DNA from: Neptunomonas japonica DSM 18939
Lineage (GTDB): Bacteria > Pseudomonadota > Gammaproteobacteria > Pseudomonadales > Balneatricaceae
Length of the DNA stretch: 64,000 bases
Assembly (NCBI RefSeq): GCF_000422765.1
Contig: NZ_AUGR01000014.1
Coordinates: 62,001-126,000 of the forward strand
Reading direction: 5' to 3'
Part shown: positions 36,857 to 46,157 of the stretch, one piece after another
Layout: each line of letters opens with the position of its first letter
How positions within the stretch are numbered: the stretch's first letter is position 1
Translations under genes and position numbers: made by a program
The notes under the pieces: model-generated
What the model was told of the DNA's origin: nothing
The model's database searches: none
The model's input: only the letters and a program-made list of their open reading frames with translations

Positions 36857-37255
36857 TCAATCAGGCCTTCCCTGTATATATTGCGGGACTCCCACCGGAA
36901 TCTTTTCCCATGATGCTTTTGAGCCAACATAGATGTGCATTCCAAGCTCAATGTCAGGGTCACCATTCACACACCCTAACGTCACACCATGAACTTCATC
37001 GTTATAGACTCCACAGATGGTAGAGCCGCACACCTTACAAAACTGCAGGCCAAAACCATGTTGACCAACATATGAAGTCAGGAGTTCTTTTCCAGACACC
37101 CAACTGAACTGGCTAGTTTCTACTAGCGCATATGCAGACGCTTGTGAGCTAAACGCCTTTCTACATCTAGAGCAATGGCACGAGCGTGCATCACGTAACT
37201 TTCCATCAATTTGATACTTAACGTCACCACAAAAACACTCACCTGTAATCAACAC
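36857..37255 (-). CDS. GFA-family zinc protein
   Basis: 132 aa with the zinc-binding pattern of the glutathione-dependent formaldehyde-activating (GFA/CENP-V) fold: GECFCGDVKYQ, CHCSRCRKAFSS and FCKVCGSTICG. Some family members were proposed to bind S-hydroxymethyl-glutathione, but most are of unknown activity. A role near amine or one-carbon metabolism is possible. No operon partner. Confidence 0.85.
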   Translation of the reverse strand: MLITGECFCGDVKYQIDGKLRDARSCHCSRCRKAFSSQASAYALVETSQFSWVSGKELLTSYVGQHGFGLQFCKVCGSTICGVYNDEVHGVTLGCVNGDPDIELGMHIYVGSKASWEKIPVGVPQYIQGRPD

Positions 37256-37706
37256 AAATATCTCCTAGATACTTAAACCACGTTTTACAAATACGTATCT
37301 ACTAACAGCTTTATTCTTATTAGGCTCTCCTGCCTTGAGCATCTGGGTAAGTAGGAAAGCAGCAAACTAAAAAAGAAAAAGCAGATGAGTATCTACAATA
37401 GCACTCACATACATCATTGTGGAATCGATAAACCTTCTCAACGTTCTCTATAACGCCAGCGCTAAAAAGCATACTTACACTTGAGCCAAAACTGAAAATA
37501 GCGAGAGCATAAAACCCGTTGATTTTAATCTTAGCAGGTGCTTCTTATCCATTCACTTGGATCGATTACAACCGGTTGTACTCTTAGCCTAAAGACCACT
37601 GCAGGGCCATAAAAAAGGCACCAAAGTACCATGTTGACTGATCTACCAGCAGCTTATGTTGGTATAGAGCTTTACCACATCTACTATTTGAAATAATGAG
37701 TGCCTA
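37256..37706. other. 451-bp intergenic region with a 14-bp palindrome
   Basis: No credible open reading frame or RNA gene seen. A perfect palindrome TACAACCGGTTGTA lies at 37567-37580, about 127 bp upstream of the ABC substrate-binding protein gene. It is a plausible operator for a dimeric repressor. Nothing else stands out. Confidence 0.4.
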
Positions 37707-38708
37707 ATGCAAACCTTCGTATCACTTTTTTTTTCGAGCGTATTGTTACTGTTCTCTGCTCAGCTAAGCGCTCAAGAAGAGCCGCAAACCCAGCTACCCA
37801 AGCTAAAAGTTACCGTTATTGCATGGGGAACTGTTAACTGGGAACTACAGCATATTAAACAGACACAACTTGATCATAAAAATGGCTACGATTTAGTGAT
37901 CGACCGTGTCGCAAGCTTATCGGCTGCACGCATCGCTATTACCGCGGGTCATACAGACTTTATCGTCTCTGATTGGCTTTGGGCCTCTGAACGCAACCAC
38001 AAGGGAGCCAATCTACGCTTTATACCTTTTTCTAAACAAATTGGCAGCATTATCGCAGCAAAAGGCAACAGTATTACCCGTTACTCTAGCTTAAAAGGTA
38101 AACGAATAGGTATTGCAGGAGGCCCTATGAATAAAGGCTGGGTCCTCATGCGCGCAGCAGCAAAAAAAGAAGGTGTTGATCTTCAACAAGAGGCAAAAAT
38201 ACAGTTCGGCGCTCCTTCGTTATTAAGCCAAGCCATAAAAAATGGCCAACTCGATATGCTAGCCACCTTTTGGCATTACGGTGCCCGCCTTGAAACAGAG
38301 GGGTATCAAAAGCCCTATAGCCTTAGGGCCATCATGAAAGACCTTGGCCTAAAAAGTAATGTGCCTATGCTGGGTTATTTATATAAAACTAAATTAGGAG
38401 ATCAACACCCACACCTTGTTACAGCCTTCTATAAATCCATTAACGACGCTAAAGCACAGCTAGCCGTGGACGACGCTGCCTGGCAAACATTACGCCCATT
38501 TATGAAGTCTGAGAACGATAAAATCTATCACACCCTGATAGCAGGTTATAGATCTGGTATCCCTGATGAACTTAGCCAGCAGCAAATAGAAGATGCAGCT
38601 AACTTCTATACAATCGTTGATGGCCTTAAACCTTACCCAACAGGTTTAAGGCTTAACCCTGAGCTTTTTCATAACGCACTCTTTGATCAAGGTGCCAAAT
38701 GGCAATAG
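37707..38708 (+). CDS. NitT/TauT-type ABC transporter substrate-binding protein
   Basis: A 333-aa periplasmic protein with a signal peptide (FVSLFFSSVLLLFSAQLSAQE). The SsuA/TauA/NMT1 fold is visible in the LKVTVIAWGTVNWELQHI start, GHTDFIVSDWLWASERN and SLKGKRIGIAGGPMNKGWVL. Ligands of this group include sulfonates, nitrate, thiamine precursors and others; the ligand here cannot be read. The gene overlaps the permease gene by 10 nt. Confidence 0.85.
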   Translation: MQTFVSLFFSSVLLLFSAQLSAQEEPQTQLPKLKVTVIAWGTVNWELQHIKQTQLDHKNGYDLVIDRVASLSAARIAITAGHTDFIVSDWLWASERNHKGANLRFIPFSKQIGSIIAAKGNSITRYSSLKGKRIGIAGGPMNKGWVLMRAAAKKEGVDLQQEAKIQFGAPSLLSQAIKNGQLDMLATFWHYGARLETEGYQKPYSLRAIMKDLGLKSNVPMLGYLYKTKLGDQHPHLVTAFYKSINDAKAQLAVDDAAWQTLRPFMKSENDKIYHTLIAGYRSGIPDELSQQQIEDAANFYTIVDGLKPYPTGLRLNPELFHNALFDQGAKWQ

Positions 38709-39460
38709 GCAGGATGGGTGATCAAGTAATAGCATTCGTTTGCTTGCTGTCTATTTGGTGGGTGATCGCTACGCTTGTATCCACCCCCCTATTACCAGCC
38801 CCCGCCGAAGTTTTTTCAGCACTCAGTAAAGAGTGGCATGAACAGCGCCTGCTCGAAAGCTTAATGGTTACCCTTAGGCGTGTGCTTATCAGTTTTATTT
38901 TCGCTATGGCCTTAGGCGGGCTTCTAGGCGTATTGATGGGTCGATTTCGGTTAGTAAACCGTGTGTTAGACCCCTTGCTCATTATATTGCTAAATATTCC
39001 CGCGCTCGTCGTTATCATCCTACTTTATATTTGGTTTGGTCTTATTGAGGTGGCTGCTGTCGCAGCAGTTATTATTAATAAATTACCCAATGTTGCTGTA
39101 GCCCTTCGTGAGGGAGGCCGCATGTTTGATCATGAGCTAGACGAGATGTCGATTATGTATAGGTTTAGCTTTCGCCAGAAGCTAATGCACCTATGGTGGC
39201 CTCAATTATTCCCATACATAATGATTGCTACCCGAAGCGGTTTAGCGCTAATTTGGAAAATAGTCCTTGTTGTTGAGCTATTGGGCCGGTCTGACGGGGT
39301 AGGTTTTCAGTTACATTTGGCCTTTCAGTTGTTTGATGTAGCCACCATCCTCGCTTATAGCTTTGCTTTCATCCTTGTTGTGCAATTAATAGAGTGGTTC
39401 ATATTACAACCATTAGACCATAACGCATCTCGTTGGCAAAAAGGGGGGGACAATGCTTGA
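38699..39460 (+). CDS. NitT/TauT-type ABC transporter permease
   Basis: A 253-aa integral membrane protein with about six helices of the SsuC/TauC type: LGGLLGVLMGRFRLVNRVLD, LNIPALVVIILLYIWFG and a conserved EAA-like loop DELDEMSIMYRFSFRQKL. It overlaps the binding-protein gene and the ATPase gene, so the three form one transport operon. Confidence 0.87.
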   Translation: MAIGRMGDQVIAFVCLLSIWWVIATLVSTPLLPAPAEVFSALSKEWHEQRLLESLMVTLRRVLISFIFAMALGGLLGVLMGRFRLVNRVLDPLLIILLNIPALVVIILLYIWFGLIEVAAVAAVIINKLPNVAVALREGGRMFDHELDEMSIMYRFSFRQKLMHLWWPQLFPYIMIATRSGLALIWKIVLVVELLGRSDGVGFQLHLAFQLFDVATILAYSFAFILVVQLIEWFILQPLDHNASRWQKGGDNA

Positions 39461-40127
39461 GTTCACTGTCGAAGGGCTTAAGCTATCCGATCAGAAAATT
39501 CTTGCTGCACTTAAGATACAGCTTAATCCAGGCGAGACGCACTGTTTGTTAGGCCCCTCGGGTTGCGGAAAAACATCGCTACTTAACGTGATGGCCGGCT
39601 TACAACAAGAAAGCATAATGACAAATACTAACGGCAAAAGTCAGAACCTATGGTCACAGCAAAAACCCGACATAGGCTACCTTTTTCAACAGCCACGACT
39701 TTTGCCTTGGCGCACGATTGTGCAGAACTTACAGTTAGTTGAGCCTAATAAAGAACTAGTACTTCGCATGTTAAACGAGGTTCGGCTACAAGATTACGCT
39801 GACTATTATCCCGCTAAAATATCATTAGGTATGGCAAGGCGCGTGGCGTTAGCTCGCTGCTTGTTACTTAAACCTGAACTAGTATTAATGGATGAACCCC
39901 TAACCTCGTTAGATTTACCAACAGCCAGAGAGATGAGAAAGCTAATTAAACGTTTAGTCTGCGACCATCCAACCCGCAGCATGATCTACGTGACTCATAA
40001 TTTGGATGAAGCGCTTGAGCTGGGGGATACGGTATCGGTACTAGGTAATACACCCGCTGAAGTTATCTATAGTAATTCAATAGATAACGTGCCTCGGGAA
40101 GAACTTGAGGCCTTGCTCAAGTATTAG
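39453..40127 (+). CDS. NitT/TauT-type ABC transporter ATPase with unusual signature
   Basis: 224 aa, short for the family. Walker A (GPSGCGKTSLL), Q-loop (GYLFQQPRLLPWRT), Walker B (LVLMDEPLTSLD) and H-loop (YVTHN) are intact. The ABC signature reads ISLGMARRVALARC in place of LSGGMRQRVALAR. The two glycines of LSGG are thus reduced to one, which could slow ATP hydrolysis. It ends the transporter operon. Confidence 0.87.
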   Translation: MLEFTVEGLKLSDQKILAALKIQLNPGETHCLLGPSGCGKTSLLNVMAGLQQESIMTNTNGKSQNLWSQQKPDIGYLFQQPRLLPWRTIVQNLQLVEPNKELVLRMLNEVRLQDYADYYPAKISLGMARRVALARCLLLKPELVLMDEPLTSLDLPTAREMRKLIKRLVCDHPTRSMIYVTHNLDEALELGDTVSVLGNTPAEVIYSNSIDNVPREELEALLKY

Positions 40128-40171
40128 CGGCACTATACACGCGACAAAATAGCCTAACATTTTCAGTACGT

Positions 40172-40525
40172 TTACTTTCGCACTGCTGTAACGGTAACTT
40201 CAATTAAAACATCGCCTTCAAGGTTTACACCTAAGCAAGCTCGTTGAGGCCAGTGCTCAGGGTTAGCACCTAACCAGTTTCTCCAAACTGAATCCATTCG
40301 TTGTTTATCAGCCATATTAGCAATATACACTTGAGCTGAAACAATCCTAGTTTTGTCTGAGTTAAGCTCAACTAGGTTAGTTTGAATTGTTTCTAAAGTA
40401 AGCTTCGTCTGTTGCTCAATACCCACAGAGGTATCCGAAGATGTAGCAACGGTCCAAACCAAATCCTTGTAAGCTGATGATTTACTTCGCCCATCATACA
40501 TTCCACTTTTTCTTTGGATCATCAT
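40172..40525 (-). CDS. RidA/YjgF-family protein
   Basis: 117 aa with the RidA fold: the C-terminal PQRACLGVNLEGDVLIEVTV holds the Arg that binds the carboxylate of enamine/imine substrates in RidA enzymes. The N-terminal part is less conserved. The family hydrolyses reactive 2-aminoacrylate-type imines. Its exact subgroup is uncertain. Convergent with the ABC transporter operon. Confidence 0.8.
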   Translation of the reverse strand: MMIQRKSGMYDGRSKSSAYKDLVWTVATSSDTSVGIEQQTKLTLETIQTNLVELNSDKTRIVSAQVYIANMADKQRMDSVWRNWLGANPEHWPQRACLGVNLEGDVLIEVTVTAVRK

Positions 40526-40689
40526 TGTTACTCCTGCACTGCTGGCGTCCTGTTAAAAAAGCTATTCATTAATTAATGAGTAACGGTAAAGATAATATGG
40601 AAAATTAACTTTGTACTTATAAAAACACTTCATATTTTTTATAGAGCCCAAAGCTGGGACTCAAACTTTTATGCTAACCACATTATCAG

Positions 40690-41325
40690 TCATTGGCTAA
40701 CCACTTTTAAAACCATTGTTGTGGAACCCGAAAAGCCTATTAACCATTTTAAGTAGGGGAAGTGCTCTGTTTTAATCGCCACAAAACCCTTTGATTCATA
40801 TAGCTTTCTAGCTCTTGGATTGCTATCAATAACATCTAGTCTTACTGTATCAAAACCGTTATCCCTAGCGTGTGAAATGATACTGTCTAGCAGCTCAGAA
40901 CCTATACCACTCCCTCTATAGTTTCCATCAACCACGATGCCATCCATCACAAGCTCACCTAGTTTAGGTTTACGCTCAAATAGACTTAATACCAAACCAG
41001 CCCAGAGCCCGCTAAATGCACCAAGCTCTTGTTGCAACTTACTAAAACTCATGCCTCCCGTTAAAGAGCCTTCAGGTACTTGAAATCCAGCCAGTCCAAC
41101 TACTTCATCGCCAATAACTGCCACATATGAAAACTCGGGAATAAAGCTCCTTGATAGTATTGCTAGACGTTTTGTTTTATCTGGAATAGCACTTGAGAAT
41201 TTAGCCCCAAAAGCTTCTTCATAAAGCCTTGCAACAGTTTCACTTTTCTCTAAGTCCCAACTTTTATTAATCGATATATTCATATTGCTCTGCGTTAACA
41301 TTACTTTGCTGCTTGAGTTAAACAC
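40690..41325 (-). CDS. GNAT-family N-acetyltransferase
   Basis: About 211 aa from a GTG at 41325; ATG codons at 41301 and 41283 are equally possible because no strong ribosome site is seen. The acetyl-CoA loop is GNYRGSGIGSELLDSIISHA, and the C-terminal strand RLDVIDSNPRARKLYESKGF is typical of GNAT enzymes. Substrate unknown. It stands alone, with an AT-rich gap on each side. Confidence 0.8.
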   Translation of the reverse strand: MFNSSSKVMLTQSNMNISINKSWDLEKSETVARLYEEAFGAKFSSAIPDKTKRLAILSRSFIPEFSYVAVIGDEVVGLAGFQVPEGSLTGGMSFSKLQQELGAFSGLWAGLVLSLFERKPKLGELVMDGIVVDGNYRGSGIGSELLDSIISHARDNGFDTVRLDVIDSNPRARKLYESKGFVAIKTEHFPYLKWLIGFSGSTTMVLKVVSQ

Positions 41326-41546
41326 ACCGAAGGTTAAGACTAGGTAAAGATGTAACGGGCAAAGTAACGGCGTTTGAGTATTAGGTGATGTGACTAATCA
41401 ACCATAACTGCTGTTAAACGAAAACCAACCCAATACAACAAGCCAGATAAAAACCAAACGGCACCCGCAATAATCGAAAAGCTAATTACAAAACGTAGGC
41501 CCTGTTGTTTTTAGCACCAAAACGCGTTGTTAATGGCTTATTAGCA

Positions 41547-41912
41547 TTATATATTTTCGCCGAAACGCCACAGTACTCCACTAGGGTCATGCAGTGTAAA
41601 ATCTAACATTCCCCATGGCTGCGCAACAATTTCTGACACTTTAACATCATATTTTTTAGCAATCCCTGATACTTCAATCTGCTTGTGCCAAGAATGGATA
41701 TCTTCAACCAGTAAATGCATCATGAAATTTTCTGCATATACTTTCTCATAAAAATCTTGTAATAAAAAACTACAATTTCCTTTGTGAAAATATGCAATAC
41801 CATCAGAATCAGAGGCCTTAGTAAAACCTAGTTCTGAATAGAAATTCTTAGATATCTCAAAATCTTTTGCGGGCACAAATGCCTTAATTTCTAGAGTCTT
41901 TAAATTATTCAA
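41547..41912 (-). CDS. Glyoxalase/bleomycin-resistance (VOC) protein
   Basis: A 121-aa single-domain VOC protein. It begins ALVPAKDFEISKNFYSELGF-like (here IKAFVPAKDFEISKNFYSEL) and ends with the beta strand LDFTLHDPSGVLWRFGENI. Such proteins bind a metal and a small ligand; many give resistance to bleomycin or act as glyoxalases. The specific role is unknown. A single-gene transcript is likely. Confidence 0.82.
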   Translation of the reverse strand: MNNLKTLEIKAFVPAKDFEISKNFYSELGFTKASDSDGIAYFHKGNCSFLLQDFYEKVYAENFMMHLLVEDIHSWHKQIEVSGIAKKYDVKVSEIVAQPWGMLDFTLHDPSGVLWRFGENI

Positions 41913-42017
41913 AACCTACTCCTTATTCATATAATACTTTAATGCTAAGCAAATATATCCGCAGTGTTGCCTCTTAAATGTCACTCAAAACGCTATAGAG
42001 TGCATACTCAAGTCCAA

Positions 42018-43193
42018 CTACGACACGGCCACAGGAGCCTTAAACGTTAACTTCTTTTGCACTATCAATCCCATAATAGGTATCAGAATAAACAACAACT
42101 GTAGCCCAACGGATTCAACAGTAGGAAACAATCCCAACCAAGAGATAAAAGGCACATAACTGATAGCCGTGGCAGAAATAAACCCAGCTACTTGTAGCTC
42201 CAATGCGGCTTTACCTACAAAAATCACAGATAAAGCGAACAACAAAGCGGCCGTTCCCGAGAAGAACTGCTTAAGAGGAAGCTTAAGAGATAATAAGAAT
42301 ATCGCGACATAGATAAACACTAAGGCTAACGCGGCGGCGGCGGCCCCCAATAGGATAGGTTCAATTCTTGAGACTGTGTCTGAATACAGTACTTGATAAA
42401 ACAGAATCGTTTCGGCTCCTTCTCGATACACGGCAAAAAATGAAACAACAACAATCGCAGATAAACGCTTTTGATCCAGTGCTTGCCCCATTTTATTATG
42501 AATAAAACCCTGCCATTGCTGCATCTCTCGTCGTGCAAATAGCCAGACACTCATATAACTCAGTAATACGGCGGCAACCAGTAAGCTAAAGCCTTCTATA
42601 AACTCACGGGAAGAGCCACTATTTTTAAGTAACGATTGGAACAACCATGCGGTTAAAAAGCTCGCAATTATTGCGCTACCCGCTCCAGCCCAAATTAGCG
42701 GTATACGGTCGGCGGCACCGGCTTTACGCAGATAAGCAATTAACGCAGCTATCACTAATAGTGCTTCTACACCTTCACGTAAAAGGATGAGTAATGACTG
42801 GATAAACAACTCAGCATAGGTCGCTACTTCTCCTGCTATCATTGGTGCGCTATCTAACTTTAAGCGCAAGTCTTGCCATAAGCCCTGCACCTTTATTGTC
42901 GGCTGGCCCGACACTGCTGCATTAATCAACTGACTAAAAGATAGCTCTATCGCGACCATTTTTTCTGCATCGGCCTGCCCTACTGCAAATTCAAGCCCTT
43001 CTCCCTCAAAACCACCAAAATACAGATCAGAAAAACCACTACCAAACCTTAATGCATTCTCAGGTTGGTACTCCTGCGCCAATACATCCCCTTTACTTAT
43101 AACCTGAGCCATTACTTGAGGATAGTCCTCTGCAGCCAAGCTAAATTGGCTCAGCAGTAACAGAATAATTCCTACTAAAAATTGCGATTTCAT
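42018..43193 (-). CDS. FTR1-family iron permease
   Basis: 391 aa with a signal peptide and a periplasmic N-terminal domain (residues 1-125), then about seven membrane helices. Two copies of the iron-handling motif are present: REGVEALLVIAALIAYL (about residue 138) and REGAETILFYQVLY (about 256). FTR1/EfeU proteins import iron that has passed a ferroxidase. It is last in the minus-strand operon MoxR-DUF58-TgpA-like-FTR1, 5 nt after the TgpA-like stop. No EfeO or EfeB partner is present in the window, although a di-haem oxidoreductase is encoded upstream. Confidence 0.88.
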   Translation of the reverse strand: MKSQFLVGIILLLLSQFSLAAEDYPQVMAQVISKGDVLAQEYQPENALRFGSGFSDLYFGGFEGEGLEFAVGQADAEKMVAIELSFSQLINAAVSGQPTIKVQGLWQDLRLKLDSAPMIAGEVATYAELFIQSLLILLREGVEALLVIAALIAYLRKAGAADRIPLIWAGAGSAIIASFLTAWLFQSLLKNSGSSREFIEGFSLLVAAVLLSYMSVWLFARREMQQWQGFIHNKMGQALDQKRLSAIVVVSFFAVYREGAETILFYQVLYSDTVSRIEPILLGAAAAALALVFIYVAIFLLSLKLPLKQFFSGTAALLFALSVIFVGKAALELQVAGFISATAISYVPFISWLGLFPTVESVGLQLLFILIPIMGLIVQKKLTFKAPVAVS

Positions 43194-43197
43194 AAAT

Positions 43198-45294
43198 TTA
43201 TAGCATTCCTGTTAAACGTTTAATATCACGCTGCAAGCACTGGATGGCTTGTTGCTTCTCGGCTTCGGGCATTTGCTCATATCTAAGCTGTATGTACTGC
43301 TGGATGACAATTTCACAGGCGGGATATAGCTCACCGGCTAAAGGCTGTAAACGCCCTAGCCATTGGCTAGGACACTCCCCAGGCAAACATTGCCACTCAC
43401 GTTTTTTAAGCCCTTTATCCAAACGAATAAATGCTTGTAATAACAGCTCTCTTTTCGGGCGCCTAAGATTAATAACAACGCCGTAAAACACCATGACTAA
43501 TAGCAGCGCGAGCACACTAACAGCTAATAGAGATTTCCAATCAACCTTACGGATACCTGACTTCTCCATTAGCTCGACTTGCCGCTCAGGGTTATAGTTG
43601 AGTATCCAGTTTTCCATCCCCTGATTCAGTGTTTTTAACCAACTAAAACCAGAGATAGGTTGCGGTTTTTCACTCTTTTTTTGTTTAGGCTCCGACGCTT
43701 CCTTTACTTTTTCAACGGGCTTCTCAGCAGCGACTGCTGGTGATTCTTTAGCTGCTTTTTCGAGTGGTTTTGCGGCGGTAGATGTAGCAGATTTTGCTCT
43801 TTCAGGTTCTGGTGGGAGTACAAAATCTAATGCTTCTATACGCTGCCAGCCAGTATCAGCCAACCAAGCCTCAACCCATACATGCGCATTGGCTTGGCGA
43901 ACTACAACAAAATTTGTCAGTGCTATTAAGCTTCCGCCTCTGTAACCCGCCACTAGCCGTGTTGGTATTCCTGCTGCACGAAGCACTACAGCCGTGGATG
44001 AAGCCAAATGCTCAACGCCACCTTCTTTGGCTGAAAAGAAGAATTCATCTAAGCTATGCATACTCGCTGCTATATCCGGCGTTTGAGTGATCTGGTAGCC
44101 ACCTTCGGCCAAATGTACTCTTAGCGCTTGTATGCGATCACTCGCTTGTGGCCATTGGCTAGTAAGATTGCGCCCCCAGGCTTGCAGCTGCAGATTGGAT
44201 TGCTCAGGTAGTTCTAGGTAAGACGCCAGCTCTTTTTCACTAAGTGGTCGCCCTCCTTGGTACTGTAAATAGGCTTTTTGCTGATAGTTAAACTCATGAC
44301 GAAGCGGCCGAATACCGAGTACCTGAAAGTCTGACGAGATAAACGTTTCGGCACTACGACCAACGGGAAAATCTAGCCCGTACATAAAGCGTTCACCGTG
44401 AGCTGAAATACGCGCTTCATAGCTCACTAACTCTTGTTTAACTGACAGTGCATTTGTCAGCTCACTCTTTTGGCGAAACGCTTTACGTAATAACTGGCTG
44501 CGATTATCCCAACCACTGGGCAGGCTCCAACTTATCCCATCAAATACTTCATAAACAGGCCCGCGCCAGTACAATTTACTTTTGTAAGGAACGACTCCGT
44601 CAAACTCAGCTACTAAAACGGGTTGATCACTTTTTTTAAGACGGCTTATTTGCCCGGCTTGTAACTTTGCAGTTAACCCTTGCTGTCGCTGCTCTTGATC
44701 TATCATCAGCTCAATAGGTAAGCCAAAAACAATACCCAAATCCCAAAGCGGACCCTGTATGCGGGGAACTGTAACAAACAACAACGCCACCATTGGCAAT
44801 GAAAACAGCAGTAATCGAGTTGCTCCATAAAAAGCAGATTTAAGACGAACACCAGCCTTCCAACCTAGCAACACGACTAAATAAAGCAGTACACCAATAA
44901 CGAGGTAAAGTAACGCCATCAGCCCTGTAAAATAGAGGCTGCTGAGTGCAACCGGAACCAAGCTTAGCGTTGCTAACAGCTGATATTCGCGGTGACTTTT
45001 TGCTTCTAACCACTTAAAGCCAAGCACTAACAACAAGCCGCTGATGATAGTTTCACTACTAAACCAGCCGGATGGGCTTAAATATACAGAGCCAGCCCAT
45101 AGAGTTAGCCCGAGAAGTACACTACTATTAATATACTTATATGACGTGTTCCACATGCCTAATAAAAAAGGCATCAATACAAGTGTAATTTGCAGCCAGG
45201 CTAAACTCGGTAATAAGGGCAATAAAGCATAAACTTGAAATGCTGCCAACCCGATAAAGGATGAGCTTTTAAGCCCAAAATTCAACTGTTTCAT
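43198..45294 (-). CDS. TgpA-like membrane protein with transglutaminase-like domain lacking the catalytic Cys
   Basis: 698 aa from ATG at 45294, which overlaps the DUF58 stop as ATGA. Six hydrophobic segments precede a periplasmic transglutaminase-like domain (about 330-510), then a charged Ala/Lys/Glu-rich stretch, one more membrane helix and a C-terminal DUF4129-like part. Family members have GxCEHYA at the active site, but here it is EGGVEHLASSTAVVLRAAG, with Val for Cys near residue 428. The His remains in ANAHVWVEAW. The domain is therefore probably non-catalytic or acts differently. Its operon partners MoxR and DUF58 are the usual ones for TgpA. Confidence 0.9.
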   Translation of the reverse strand: MKQLNFGLKSSSFIGLAAFQVYALLPLLPSLAWLQITLVLMPFLLGMWNTSYKYINSSVLLGLTLWAGSVYLSPSGWFSSETIISGLLLVLGFKWLEAKSHREYQLLATLSLVPVALSSLYFTGLMALLYLVIGVLLYLVVLLGWKAGVRLKSAFYGATRLLLFSLPMVALLFVTVPRIQGPLWDLGIVFGLPIELMIDQEQRQQGLTAKLQAGQISRLKKSDQPVLVAEFDGVVPYKSKLYWRGPVYEVFDGISWSLPSGWDNRSQLLRKAFRQKSELTNALSVKQELVSYEARISAHGERFMYGLDFPVGRSAETFISSDFQVLGIRPLRHEFNYQQKAYLQYQGGRPLSEKELASYLELPEQSNLQLQAWGRNLTSQWPQASDRIQALRVHLAEGGYQITQTPDIAASMHSLDEFFFSAKEGGVEHLASSTAVVLRAAGIPTRLVAGYRGGSLIALTNFVVVRQANAHVWVEAWLADTGWQRIEALDFVLPPEPERAKSATSTAAKPLEKAAKESPAVAAEKPVEKVKEASEPKQKKSEKPQPISGFSWLKTLNQGMENWILNYNPERQVELMEKSGIRKVDWKSLLAVSVLALLLVMVFYGVVINLRRPKRELLLQAFIRLDKGLKKREWQCLPGECPSQWLGRLQPLAGELYPACEIVIQQYIQLRYEQMPEAEKQQAIQCLQRDIKRLTGML

Positions 45295-46157
45295 ACGACT
45301 AACTCCGGCATATTCGCCAGCGCAGACAAACATCGATGACGCTGCTTTACACCCGATTCTGGAGCAATTTCATTACCTGGAATACGCAAACCAAAAATGC
45401 GCCCCTGTCGATCGCACTCAAGTACCCAATCAGTTAAGCAACTAATACGCGCTTCATAGGGTAGTTCAGAGGTATCGTCCCAACTTAACCAGCCAGAAGG
45501 GTCTCCCTGTTCTCCTTCAAACTGACGTACCTGCAACTGCTCATTACGAGCTAATGCACGCCAGTGAATACGCCGCATATTATCCCCGGGTTGATAGGCA
45601 CGTAACCCAGCCAAAGAATCTACCGCTTCTTGGTGTTGCGCTTGAGCATCACTCAGCATTGTAATTAAAGGCAAACGCCCCCCTGTAGCGGGGTATACCA
45701 GCACTTCAGGCAAGGTGCAGAGCGACCTTTTAAACATAAAAAATCCCAGTGGCCAATCACTTCTCACTGTAGCGTCACGCTGTTCAATACTGCCACGTAC
45801 TTGCGTTAATTGTGGTAGCTCTATGCTTTGTTGCGAGTGTGCAACTAAATCACTCTGCCCAGTATCATCCAACACTTGTAACTGGTAACGCCCCAAGCCT
45901 TTATCTTCACTGAGTATCAAATGAAACTTAAGTAATTGCCCCGCATGCACTGGTTCAACGTGCTGACAGCTAGCCTGAATGGCTTTCATATTTCGCAAGC
46001 CAAGCCAGAAACTAATCAAGAATATTGATACCAGCATAAAGCCGAATGTAAACAACAAGTTATTACTGTAATTTATGGCTAACAGCTGTATCAAGAAAAG
46101 CACAATAACCAGAACAACACCTGATAATGTTAACCGTATGCTTAGACGCTTATTCAT
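45291..46157 (-). CDS. DUF58-domain protein
   Basis: 288 aa with two N-terminal membrane helices (VLVIVLFLIQLLAINYSNNL, FTFGFMLVSIFLISFWLG). A C-terminal DUF58 core has DSLAGLRAYQPGDNMRRIHW and the following RALARNEQLQVRQFEGE. It partners with MoxR ATPases in many bacteria. It overlaps both neighbours by 4 nt, so translation is coupled. Function in this operon is unknown, probably envelope maintenance or protein maturation. Confidence 0.9.
   Translation of the reverse strand: MNKRLSIRLTLSGVVLVIVLFLIQLLAINYSNNLLFTFGFMLVSIFLISFWLGLRNMKAIQASCQHVEPVHAGQLLKFHLILSEDKGLGRYQLQVLDDTGQSDLVAHSQQSIELPQLTQVRGSIEQRDATVRSDWPLGFFMFKRSLCTLPEVLVYPATGGRLPLITMLSDAQAQHQEAVDSLAGLRAYQPGDNMRRIHWRALARNEQLQVRQFEGEQGDPSGWLSWDDTSELPYEARISCLTDWVLECDRQGRIFGLRIPGNEIAPESGVKQRHRCLSALANMPELVV

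Noticed and set aside
40526-42017. Integron cassette (attC) sites around the RidA, GNAT and VOC genes
   Set aside because: Isolated GTTAAAC and AAC-type words occur but no paired attC structure with R and L boxes is visible.
43794-44090. Reading frame opposite the TgpA-like gene
   Set aside because: It is the complementary-strand shadow of a conserved coding region and has no ribosome site.
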